From positions 1 to 64,000 of the forward strand of contig JABANN010000019.1 of the NCBI GenBank assembly GCA_013115125.1: a DNA stretch of 64,000 nucleotides. Direction: 5' to 3'. The translations under genes were made by a program, and so were the position numbers. Below are positions 36,700-51,736 of this stretch, in pieces. This DNA is from Perkinsus olseni. Its lineage: Eukaryota; Perkinsozoa; Perkinsida. The notes below the pieces were generated by a model that saw only the letters and a list, made by a program, of their open reading frames with translations, ran no database searches and was not told the origin of the DNA. Position 1 is the first letter of the stretch. The number at the start of each line of letters is the position of its first letter.

Positions 36700-38931
36700 T
36701 CAAGCAGCGATTGCTTTCAAACCGTCCTCAATCACGTTATCGACAAGGCTAACCGTGCTGCACAAAGCCTTCTTTAATGTAGCACAGACATGCCGAACGT
36801 CTCTCTCCGTGAGATTGTGACTGCTAGGCAGGCACAAGATCTTCTCGTAGAGCAGCTCCGCCACGGGGCATGGTAGACTGGTGCCTCCCTGAAATGGCTT
36901 CATCATCCCCAGAGGAAAGAAGCCCGGCCGAATTTCGATCTCAGGTGCCATTCGCATAAGCTCCATACCGACAGTCTCGCCCCGCAGGCCGTCAACTCGC
37001 AGAAATACCGCATTCAGCCACCACACAGGCTCATCAGTGGGCTCGAAGTTCTGCAGCTGTATCATGTCGGACTTGATAAGGTCGCCAAGGTGCTCCTCAT
37101 ACCATGCATGGATTGCCCTTTTCCTGCTTATCATGACGGGCAACATCTCCGCCGCCGCCACACCGACTGCCCCGAGCAGTTCGGGCATTCTAAAGTTCTG
37201 TCCGACACTTTCGTGGTCGTAGACATGCCACAGTCCCTGACCTACGCAGGGAGCTCGCGAGCACCACCATCTTGCAGCAGCGATGAGGTCCGCGTTATCA
37301 GAAACGATCGCTCCGCCCTCACCTACCCCCACCATCTTCTCTGACCTCGTAGAGATAACAGAAATGGTTCCTAGCGCACCCAGTCGCACACGCGAGCCCG
37401 ACTCGTCAACAACGGTCGCCCCGTAGCTCTCACAATTGTCCTCACATAACCATATAGAACGCTCCCTGCACAGCTTGACTAGTTTGAGATAATCACGTGC
37501 CGGAACCCCGTAGCATGGGGCTACGATGATCCCGATAATTCTCGGACCATGGACTGGATGTTCCAGGGCCTCAACAGCAGCGTCGTAGCTTAGTGCGTAG
37601 CTATCACGCTCAACATCGCAGATCAAAGGAGTTCCCCCTGCGTGGACCACAGCGTCCGCGCATGCCGCGCAAGTGTATGCCGGACAAATAACGAAATGGC
37701 TAGGCTTGCTTACTCCCAGGGCTTTCATCGCCCCATAAAGGGCTGCTGTTCCGCTCTGCACCGCGCATGCTGCACGCCCTCCACAGATACTAGCGATCCT
37801 CCGCTCGAATTTTTTCACCCAGGGGCCCTCAACCCCAATCCAGCCTGACTTCAGCGCCCTCGCCAAATACAGACCGGCGTTCGGGCCAATAAAAGGTTCG
37901 TTCATTCTCAGCTTCTTCGGCATGCTGCCCGATACAGCACTGCCCGGAATAGCATCCGAAGCGACTTCAACTCGGGGAATATCGTCCAAACACCCGCCCT
38001 CGCTCGAGCCATCCATTTTAACAATAGAGCCACCCACGTTGCTATAGAAATGCGTATCAGCAGCGAAGCCCCGTGACACGTCCGCTTTCTTGCTGGGCGA
38101 TGACTGGTAGAATCCCTTCCCCTCCTGTACTGCTTCAGTGATGCGACGAAGTTGGCCAATTTCGTCCACGAGGAAGTCACAGCCCTCGGAGCCTACAGTC
38201 CTTACTGCTATTGCCTCGCATCGAGGAGGAAAGCTCATTCCGCGAAAGTGAGCAGATGCCTTAGCCCGATCCGACTCGACTGAAACCTCGAGCGGGCCGA
38301 AGTTCGCGACTGGAGCGGCTTGCTTGTGGTTCTCAGCCCGCGGTTTCAGCACTGGTACGATACAACTCGCAGCAATTTTCTGGCAAGCCTTGAGCATCTT
38401 GAAGCGCAGAGTTAAAGCCGTATCAGACGATGCAATTACAGCGATCTCTTCAGAGGTCAGTCTTGTGTTCCCATCGACGAGCTCCACGCCAACCCTCTCA
38501 CGACCCGCAGTTATCACGCCATACTCCGGCCAGGGTTCGCTATCCATCACTGCTTCAGCATAACGCAGTTCCCAAGTGCGATATGCGCTGAGGGAACCCT
38601 CTGGGTAGGAGGAAAGTGCGGGTACTACCAAGACGAGCTCCGGGTTGAAAGCAGTGATAGCGGCAACCAGTACGTTCTCGTCGTCGGTTCTCAGCACCGT
38701 GCAGCCATATTCCCCAGTACTTACCGCAGGCGATGCCTCAGAAGGATAGCACGCAAGCAAAACGCTGCAGCCAGTCTGGAGCACTTCCTCGAGTACCCCT
38801 TCGACGCCATTTGATTGGACGATAATGGCCAGTCTCTCAACAAGACGCTCTACTCCAAAAGGAAGGACCATCGCAGAATGCTCCCGCGACATCGAAAAGA
38901 CGGAGCGAAGTTCCCACTGAACCCACGTCAT
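36700..38931 (-). CDS. Fusion of formyltransferase-like region and DegT/StrS-family aminotransferase (intronless)
   Basis: A single 743-codon ORF. Residues from about 350 to 735 form a DegT/DnrJ/EryC1/StrS PLP aminotransferase, the class that aminates nucleotide-linked sugars. Visible motifs are GWIGVEGPWVKKFERRIA, AVQSGTAALYGAMKALGV, FVICPAYTCAACADAVVHAG, WLCEDNCESYGA (Asp stacking on PLP) and RSEKMVGVGEGGAIVS (PLP lysine). Residues about 1-260 resemble the later part of methionyl-tRNA/sugar formyltransferases: IAVIASSDTALTLRFKML, then SAHFRGMSFPPRCEA like the C-terminal-domain motif RA-x-x-PP. The catalytic Asn-His-Asp set of formyltransferases is not visible, so that half may be inactive or divergent. 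Aminotransferase and N-formyltransferase act in sequence on amino sugars in bacteria, making a fusion sensible. Lack of introns beside intron-rich genes hints at transfer or retroposition. Confidence 0.85.
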   Translation of the reverse strand: MTWVQWELRSVFSMSREHSAMVLPFGVERLVERLAIIVQSNGVEGVLEEVLQTGCSVLLACYPSEASPAVSTGEYGCTVLRTDDENVLVAAITAFNPELVLVVPALSSYPEGSLSAYRTWELRYAEAVMDSEPWPEYGVITAGRERVGVELVDGNTRLTSEEIAVIASSDTALTLRFKMLKACQKIAASCIVPVLKPRAENHKQAAPVANFGPLEVSVESDRAKASAHFRGMSFPPRCEAIAVRTVGSEGCDFLVDEIGQLRRITEAVQEGKGFYQSSPSKKADVSRGFAADTHFYSNVGGSIVKMDGSSEGGCLDDIPRVEVASDAIPGSAVSGSMPKKLRMNEPFIGPNAGLYLARALKSGWIGVEGPWVKKFERRIASICGGRAACAVQSGTAALYGAMKALGVSKPSHFVICPAYTCAACADAVVHAGGTPLICDVERDSYALSYDAAVEALEHPVHGPRIIGIIVAPCYGVPARDYLKLVKLCRERSIWLCEDNCESYGATVVDESGSRVRLGALGTISVISTRSEKMVGVGEGGAIVSDNADLIAAARWWCSRAPCVGQGLWHVYDHESVGQNFRMPELLGAVGVAAAEMLPVMISRKRAIHAWYEEHLGDLIKSDMIQLQNFEPTDEPVWWLNAVFLRVDGLRGETVGMELMRMAPEIEIRPGFFPLGMMKPFQGGTSLPCPVAELLYEKILCLPSSHNLTERDVRHVCATLKKALCSTVSLVDNVIEDGLKAIAA

Positions 38932-39013
38932 ATGGCATTAACAACGCAGAGCTCAGCGTGGGCTAGATAACACCACAATGACTCCGTGAAAGTACATGAC
39001 CGCTCCCAACTGT

Positions 39014-44986
<5,973 letters not shown>

Positions 44987-45652
44987 GGGAGAGATAATCG
45001 AAGCCTGAACTAAAGCACAATCGTCAGCCTGAAAACCTAGATACCACCTCGGCTGATCCCTGGTGTGCTCTGATACGCATCCAACGAGCGAAGAAATGGC
45101 CTTGAGGTACACGATGAACCGCGGAACCAAGTCTGAAAGCCTAAATTCTCACGGGAGTTTGAACGAATCTAATGAAGAGCAAAACTGCGCAGATCAGCGC
45201 TGAGGAAACGCAAGACTTCAAGTGTCTCCTCACTCAAAGCGGCGCCCGCCCGCATCCGCCCTCTCACCTGTCGTAATCTGCAGCGTTCGGCTGCTCTGCT
45301 CTGCTTCGGGCCTCAAATTTCAAGCTGTACCACGTTTGATACCAGAGTTACGCTCGCGGCGCTCGGATCGCCCATTTCGACGAACTCTCCCCCAGAAGGC
45401 CTATGCAGGAGACTTCCGTTGGACTGTCGAATGCCCATTGAGGATTCTTACCGTTCTCGTTGTTAGCAAGGGCCCTTCTCTCCCTCTAGAACGGATCTCG
45501 CTCCTGGTCGAGTAGTGCTGCCTGGAATGCTCTTGTTGAGTCGCCATGATCGGTATCGCACCAGCTGGGAACTAACACTTCCCGAGGCCGTCTAGCATGA
45601 CTCCTCGTGCTCGTTGCCCTTCTCGCCGCAGTGAATACCTCCAGCCCTCACA
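44987..45652. other. Divergent intergenic region
   Basis: Contains the 5' ends of the kinase array (minus) and the bc1 hinge gene (plus). The minus frame stays open to 45130, so the kinase N-terminus may extend there. No other gene was identified. Confidence 0.4.
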
Positions 45653-46119
45653 ATGGCGCGTGCCTACTGCGGTCGCTTTGCGTTCATGTTGGACTACCCC
45701 AAGTCTTACCATCCTCCTCGGAAGAATGAGGACGGGGACTTTGTTGATCCAAGGACTGACATGCTCCCCAAATGCGCGGCGGAGTGTTCTGAGTGGCTCA
45801 CTGAGTAAGTCCGAAGCCCTGGCGCTGCTACTTTCGTCTTGAAGCCGTCTGAACATCGTGAGCCTTATCGCACCGTTGTCGTTTATCCTTGAGCAATCAC
45901 GCATTTCCTTTATTCTCTTCGTTCATGAATTTCTGCCTTTTCGCCCATTAAATTTTGGTGATTGCGAACTGTGGAATGTCGCTGTGTAGGTACAATGCCT
46001 GCGTCCAGCGTATCAAAATGCGTACAGATGGCCGTGGTAACTGTCAGGGCCAGTACGAGGAGTTCGCGATGTGCCAAGACCACTGCATCGCGCATGAGCT
46101 GTTTCACTACTTGAAATAG
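45653..46119 (+). CDS. Cytochrome bc1 complex hinge protein (UQCRH/QCR6-like)
   Basis: Acidic hinge subunit of mitochondrial complex III, which helps cytochrome c dock with cytochrome c1. Two exons (45653-45804 and 45990-46119) are joined by a GTAAGT...TAG intron in phase: TGG CTC ACT GA/G TAC. The start MARAYCGRFAFMLDYPKSYH leads to KCAAECSEWLTEYNACVQRI. The C-terminal exon has GNCQGQYEEFAMCQDHCIAH and then ELFHYLK, matching the family's CX-Y-x-x-x-x-x-C-x-D-x-C-x-A-x-x-LF-x-x-LK ending and its paired cysteines. Length is 93 aa. The usual long Glu run of animal hinge proteins is missing and the N-terminus is not a clear presequence. Confidence 0.9.
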
Positions 46120-46634
46120 CGCTGGCATCCCAGTCGGCGTTGTACATTTTTTACACATCGCCGGCAGCGATTTGAGGTAACATTTCGAAGAATCACGCAC
46201 AGGCTGCGGTATTACAACCCAGCTCATATCCTGGCATAGTCGAGTAGTTGATGATGAATGTTGGATGCATATTGTTTTTGAGGTCCTGGTAAAACCAGAT
46301 TTTGTGTTGGGGGGAAGTGCAGAGCGAGCGAACCCGTAGTCCTGGTCTTCCGGCCCTTCTCGGGCTCGAACATGATACAAACTCTACTTCGTACTAGAAC
46401 TCTATCTCTATCTCCGCGTGTACGCGGCTAGTGCTACCGGTATCGAGTAATGTGGTGTGATAGGGAACTTCGAGTATTGGGGACAGAGTGACACAGTCAT
46501 CCCGCTAGCGCGTCCATTCTAGCCCGTGCTAGCGAGCGGGGAGAGTCTCTCAGCATGAGCGAAATTTTTTAACAGGATATTTATTCTGCTCGTATTTTTG
46601 GCTATCCTTTGTCACTGCGACCCTCAGCTGCAAG
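46120..46634. other. Intergenic spacer
   Basis: About 515 bp between two plus-strand genes. A 156-codon minus frame (45910-46380) overlaps the hinge gene exon and looks like an antisense shadow. No feature is supported. Confidence 0.4.
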
Positions 46635-48644
46635 ATGGTGTTTGGTAAGTTGTTTGGTCTGCAAGGGCAGCAGTACTCCTACCGAGGGTTCTACACCCTG
46701 CTGTGTGCCTCGTACATTGGCGAAAGCCTGTTCTTCAACATAGTAGCGTTGGTCATACTGTGGTTGATGGGTCGCTATCTGGTTTATCCTGAATTCCCAA
46801 AGAAAGGGAAGAGTAAGAAGACAGAGTGGCTGTGGATCGCTGGTATCGTGGTGGTCAACTTCCTCCTTGCCCTGCTAATTATTGGCTTGTTCTGCATTTT
46901 TGGCGCTTTCACTTTTGGTGATTATGCTGGGTGGATATATTTCGTATGTATGCCCATCTTGTATCTCTGTTTCTTGGTTAGCGTATTCTTCCTTCGACGG
47001 TCCATCTGCTACGATTGGGCCTTTGGCTTCCTGATCTACACTGCCGCCTTTCAAGCATGGTTCCTCATCCAGATTCCAACAATGTTCAACTACGTTTACC
47101 AGTACTTGACATGGTTGATTGGTATTGCAGCATCGTTGCCAATCATGGGAGCTGTATGGCACAGCTTTGCCAGCTATTGGCCTACCAGGACGTTGATCAA
47201 GAAGTGGTGGTTCTGGCTGGCTGAGGTTTGCACTCTGGCGTTCGGCATATTCATTACCTATTGTGTTGCTGGTACGTGCATTGCCCCATACAACCCCATG
47301 GAGAAGGGCTGGTGGATCCAGCTGGAACAGTCTCTGTTCTGGTCATCAAGAATGTTCCGTACCTTCACGTCGAGTCCGCGTTTCTGTCCTCCCGACCAGT
47401 TGGAACCTTGTCATGTGTATCTCACTCCTGCTCAGAATATGACTGACAGTATGTTCGTCAACGTCCACATGGGCTCCAACACTCAGTCTTTGAAGGTTCA
47501 CTACAACATGAAAGGTGGTCCTGAAATTGGCGTTATCGATGCTGATGAGTTTGAAGTCCCCCTGTTGGACTGGAGGGATCAGCGCAACGTCTACGCGGCC
47601 TACTTGCCCGATTTAACTCCTGGTGGTGTTGTTGAATTCACCCTGGAGTCGGACAGGAAGCACTTTGATGAGGTCTACCGTTTCCGGACTGCTAATCTGA
47701 CTGGAACTGTGCACTTCACCGATGGTGGTGACGCTGGTACCTCGACTTACGTGCAGGAAGTCAACTCTCACGTGGGGAAATACGACCCTCTCTTCGCCGT
47801 GGATGCCGGAGATGTTGCTTATGATAATGGCCTGTTTACTTGTGCTTGCGTTTGGGATAGTTTCCTCTCTAACTATGAGACCATCAAGACCACCCAAGGC
47901 TATTTGGTCCCGCTGATTGTCACACTCGGCAATCACGACGTGGGGGCTAACCATCACAATAAGGGAGCTATCGCAGCCTTCATGGATCCGGAGCAGTGCG
48001 ACGATCATTCCTTGTATGGCGCCCGGCCTCCGATCCTCGCGTACTTCCCATTCGAGGCTGTCGATGGTCATGCGAAGCCTGTCTGTCAGCGATCACCGAA
48101 TCACGTACACTATGCTGGCAAGGCGTTGACATATTGGGCTCTCGACTCGCTTTATGCTACTGATGATCCAATGGTTGCGGCGAACTTTGTCAGCGAGAGA
48201 ATGGGAAATTATAGTGACGTTGTCAACCATGTTGCTGGTTACCATGTTCCTATGTATCCCAACGATGGGGGGACCGTCGACACTCCGCTGACTCAGCCTA
48301 TGAGAGATTACTGGCCTCAAATGATATTCGATAAGTATCATTTCAAGGTTTGCTTCGGCCATCATGCACACGTTCTAAAACGGACGATGCCTATGACAAA
48401 CAATTCAGTCGCCGAGGGTGGCGTTCTTTATGTTGGTGATGGCAAGTGGGGCACAACCGGTGCGTTATTGCCCACATTAGATAGCTTGGTCTTCGGTCCA
48501 CCGTTTGTTACGTCTGGTATCGATTACCATGTGTGGCATGCCACTGCCGAGGATGACGGTCACTTCAAGGTTATCGCTGTGGACCGGTTCGGTAAGGTTG
48601 TCGATTCGACCGACAACTACGAGACTGGGCAATGGCCTATGTAG
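46635..48644 (+). CDS. Membrane-anchored calcineurin-like (purple-acid-phosphatase-type) metallophosphatase
   Basis: A 669-codon intronless ORF. The N-terminal third (residues about 15-225) holds six or so hydrophobic spans, for example IAGIVVVNFLLALLIIGLF and WFWLAEVCTLAFGIFITYC. A luminal or extracellular domain follows, with a beta-sandwich start (VYLTPAQNMTDSMFVNVHMG) and a metallophosphoesterase core. The core motifs are FAVDAGDVAYDNG (GDxAY), VTLGNHDVG (GNHD), NHVAGYHVPMYP and VCFGHHAHVLKRT (GHxH). The FN3-like strand region before the core and the motif spacing fit purple acid phosphatases. All metal ligands are present, so it should be active. The substrate is unknown. Having no intron, like two other long ORFs in this window, sets it apart from its neighbours. 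Confidence 0.92.
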   Translation: MVFGKLFGLQGQQYSYRGFYTLLCASYIGESLFFNIVALVILWLMGRYLVYPEFPKKGKSKKTEWLWIAGIVVVNFLLALLIIGLFCIFGAFTFGDYAGWIYFVCMPILYLCFLVSVFFLRRSICYDWAFGFLIYTAAFQAWFLIQIPTMFNYVYQYLTWLIGIAASLPIMGAVWHSFASYWPTRTLIKKWWFWLAEVCTLAFGIFITYCVAGTCIAPYNPMEKGWWIQLEQSLFWSSRMFRTFTSSPRFCPPDQLEPCHVYLTPAQNMTDSMFVNVHMGSNTQSLKVHYNMKGGPEIGVIDADEFEVPLLDWRDQRNVYAAYLPDLTPGGVVEFTLESDRKHFDEVYRFRTANLTGTVHFTDGGDAGTSTYVQEVNSHVGKYDPLFAVDAGDVAYDNGLFTCACVWDSFLSNYETIKTTQGYLVPLIVTLGNHDVGANHHNKGAIAAFMDPEQCDDHSLYGARPPILAYFPFEAVDGHAKPVCQRSPNHVHYAGKALTYWALDSLYATDDPMVAANFVSERMGNYSDVVNHVAGYHVPMYPNDGGTVDTPLTQPMRDYWPQMIFDKYHFKVCFGHHAHVLKRTMPMTNNSVAEGGVLYVGDGKWGTTGALLPTLDSLVFGPPFVTSGIDYHVWHATAEDDGHFKVIAVDRFGKVVDSTDNYETGQWPM

Positions 48645-49069
48645 TCCACTTCCACAGAAGCTCCGTGTATGCTCCATCAGTCCCATGCAGTCGTGCATGT
48701 TCGGAAACAGTGATGTGCGTTGCTTGCGTTGAACTTGCAATTTGCGTAATCCTCATCACTAACATCCGTTAGTTATCGCTTGAATTCTTGACTTCTCGGT
48801 TTTCGTCACCGTTTATGTGTTGACCCGTAGAAATTCGGTTGACTATATTATTTCACACCTTAGTTCCTGATGTATGTTCCATAAGTGTACGCGTTATGTT
48901 CCTACTATGTCACCGAGACGTTCCGCCTTTTGTTGTCAGTGGAAGATGGTGGAGTTGGGGCCCGATAGTTGTATGAAACGCAACAGAACGACGGATTTCA
49001 CGCCTGGCTCAACATCAACATGTCTCTGGGCGAGCTTGCATCAATATGGCTTGGGCGGATTTCGGGCGT
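48645..49069. other. Convergent intergenic region
   Basis: Between the phosphatase stop and the 3' end of the minus-strand gene that follows. AT-richer than its surroundings in places (48760-48870), as expected for 3' UTRs. No gene is supported. Confidence 0.4.
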
Positions 49070-51727
49070 CTATTGCGTGAAGCACTCCCGGGCCGGATAG
49101 ACCTCGTAAGCAGCGGGAGGTGCAGCGGTGCAGATGGTCGAGGGACAAGCACCGAGCTCGCAGATTGCGCTCTCGATGGTGGCGCTGTATACGTGTTGAG
49201 AAGGCCCGAAAGACCTGAACATAAAACCAATCACCCATGGTCGTTAGGCGAGAAGAAACTCACTTCTGGTGCTAACTGGCCCACTCGACCTCGGTGCGGG
49301 TGATAACCATGACGATGGAGGTGTTGAAGTGTAATACTTCACATGCGGTTCGCCAGATCTCCGGACGCTCAAGTTCCAATGAGAGCTTGGGTCAAATGTC
49401 GATAGCTCTGTTGTGAGAGGTTCTTTGCGTTTGAACGGATATGGGCCCAGCACGGGTATGATACTGCATTTCTCATCATCAGTTGCCGCTATTCGCAAGT
49501 AGGTGGGTAGAGAGTACACTTCGGTTTCACCGGCAGCTGTGACCGCCAAAATATTGATGTAGCCGAACCATTCCGTACCTCGACCAAGATAAGGCTATGC
49601 GCGCTCTCATGACAGCGTGGCCAGTACCAGCAGTGTTGGTGAATGGTCTGACGAGAACATGCATGGTTTGACCGGGTGACAGAGACTTTCCTTCTTTCCA
49701 CTCTACAGAGAGCGGTGGAGCTACAGGTCCCTTGACTGTGGCCAGCGATACGCTGATGGTCTCTAAATGATACCTACAATAACTTCTGGTCTATGAGTGA
49801 TTAATGAGACATGGTTGCAAAACGATGTGGGGAGTTAAGCTTAGTAACCTTAGGTAACCTACCTGATGTTGGTGAGGTCGATACGGAAGTCATGTGTCGA
49901 GTTCATGGCCATCACCCCCAGATCGAAGGCATGTGTGAACCTATTTAAAATCCGGGATGCTAGAAGCCTTCTAGTAGAAGGCTATTAACTTCGCATACCT
50001 GTATTGCTCCCACACCACCGTGTCGTCGAGATAGCAGCCCTTGCTGAGCATTCTCATTGCTGCCTCCAATTCCTCATTCGCTGGGATGTACTTCCTGTCC
50101 ATAAGTTTGGGGACAGTAGTTGGTGCTGCCTTCAGTATTAGTCGCCTATGAATCTCTGTGAAGTCCTCGTACTCGCTGTATTTCTGGAAGTGGGAAGACA
50201 GGACTTCGTGCAGGCCAATCGGTGGTGTAACATCATAATTATGACAGCGCTCTTCAGGTCTTTGGAGCTGATGGATTTGAGCTCTTACAAATTTGTGGTG
50301 GTCACGGTAAGCATCGAACAACTTCTTCTTCACAATTTTGTGTTTGTTCAGAGACAGCTGACGGACAAAGCGTCGAACTCTCGACATGAGTAGAGGGGTC
50401 TCGAACTTCTTGGCTGAGTAGGCGTAGTTGGCGAGGAGAATAACTAAGTGTAGCAGCTGCTCCAGTGGGAGTCTTGTACTGAAGCCCCTGCGAGAGAGAG
50501 CAGTGAAGTCGGCGCCTCCGTAGACTTCAGATGAATCATCGCGGTGATCGAGGTGTCTGAATGTCTTTTCTATGAACTACCGTCTATTACTTGTCGTTAT
50601 CGGTTACAATGAGCCATGCGCGTTGCGCGACCACCATACCACATACAGTTGGAACGATCTACACAGATAGCATTCACGGCCCAGGAGATAGCCCAAAGAA
50701 TTCGAAGTCACCTCGAAGTCATGTAGGAAGTCGGTGACCTCCAGCCAGCCCATCCCCCACTCGCCAGAGGAAAGCTCACTCTCTCGGACCGGGTCGAAAA
50801 ACGCCCTGCGAACCACGAACTGGCGTGACTTCTCAGAAGTCTCTCTGTTGATACCCAAGCCGTGCAATCGCTGCTTTTTCACTCCCAAGTTCAGCCATGA
50901 CCTCAAGGCGTCGGTATAGGCGAGAATAGAACATGTGGACCAACAGAAGGCCTGAGGGCACCCTGATTCCTCGGAGTGCCATCGCTGCACGCACCAGCTG
51001 GGGTTCGCCGCTGCGCGGACGACGGTAGCATGTGGGCAACTGGGTACTGTTTTAGATTGAGGAACAGCTTCATAGCAAACAAACGAGGCCGGGCCTCGCT
51101 CCGCTCATACGCGAGCTGACTAAAGGCTGCGTAGATCTCAGTCTCGACCGGAACCTCGCCTGAGATGGACAAGGGAGTGTATCCGACGGTCCACAGACAG
51201 CCGATTCCGCAGGCGGGAGATATTCTATGCTACCGATGGTTGAGCTTCCACGGCAACTCGCGCTGCACGGCCTCGAACTGCACAGAAGATCTGACGCTCT
51301 CCCGAACTTGCAGCCATGCTGATCGAGAGGTCTTCCACGAGGGATCTCGAACGGCAGGAGACAGGATGAGATCTCTTCTGTGTTGCAGCTACCGAGTCCC
51401 GTGCGATCTGTCTCTGATTTGAGAGAATCCCCAACTCTGAGGGGCGGTGTGGCGCTCCGCTGATAACCATTTTAAGGGCCGGCGAACGAGCTTCAGGCTG
51501 AACTGTTCAGCTTTGAGCGTGAGAAGGTTCACAGTTCACAACGAGAGAACAGCGGGAAGCGTAATTTTGGAGTAGACTAGCTCCAGACTCAACGCAACAG
51601 ACTCAAGTCTTTCTCACAACGCGTGGAATGGATGTATGGATGTATGGTGCACAAAGCGGTAAAATGAGCCGAATGCAGTTTGAAAGTCATCGAAGGTCGA
51701 AGTGAACTTCTCAAGCACCACCGGCAT
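49070..51727 (-). CDS. Multi-exon protein of unknown function, helical N-terminal and beta-rich C-terminal part
   Basis: I do not recognise the family. Several exons connect in phase. A candidate start MPVVLEKFTSTFDDFQTAFG (51727) lies 10 bp from the stop of the upstream gene. Later exons include GEVPVETEIYAAFSQLAYER (about 51160), FFDPVRESELSSGEWGMGWL (about 50810) and ADFTALSRRGFSTRLPLEQL. KYIPANEELEAAMRMLSKGC and VVWEQYR (to 49999) follow. A 65-nt intron joins FTHAFDLGVMAMNSTHDFRI, then YHLETISVSLATVKGPVAPP and SLSPGQTMHVLVRPFTNT, and WFGYINILAVTAAGETEVYS. A Cys-containing last exon is ATIESAICELGACPSTICTA. The second half reads like stacked beta strands of an adhesion, coat or TRAPP-like protein. 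The first exons are tentative and two genes could be merged here. Confidence 0.5.
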
Positions 51728-51736
51728 GACGTTGAA

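Noticed and set aside
28002-38931. Bacterial contamination as explanation for the ATP-grasp/DegT region
   Set aside because: The ATP-grasp gene and the decarboxylase copies have eukaryotic spliceosomal introns like the flanking genes, so the block belongs to this genome.
45910-46380. 156-codon minus ORF
   Set aside because: Overlaps exon 2 of the bc1 hinge gene antisense and has no recognisable content.
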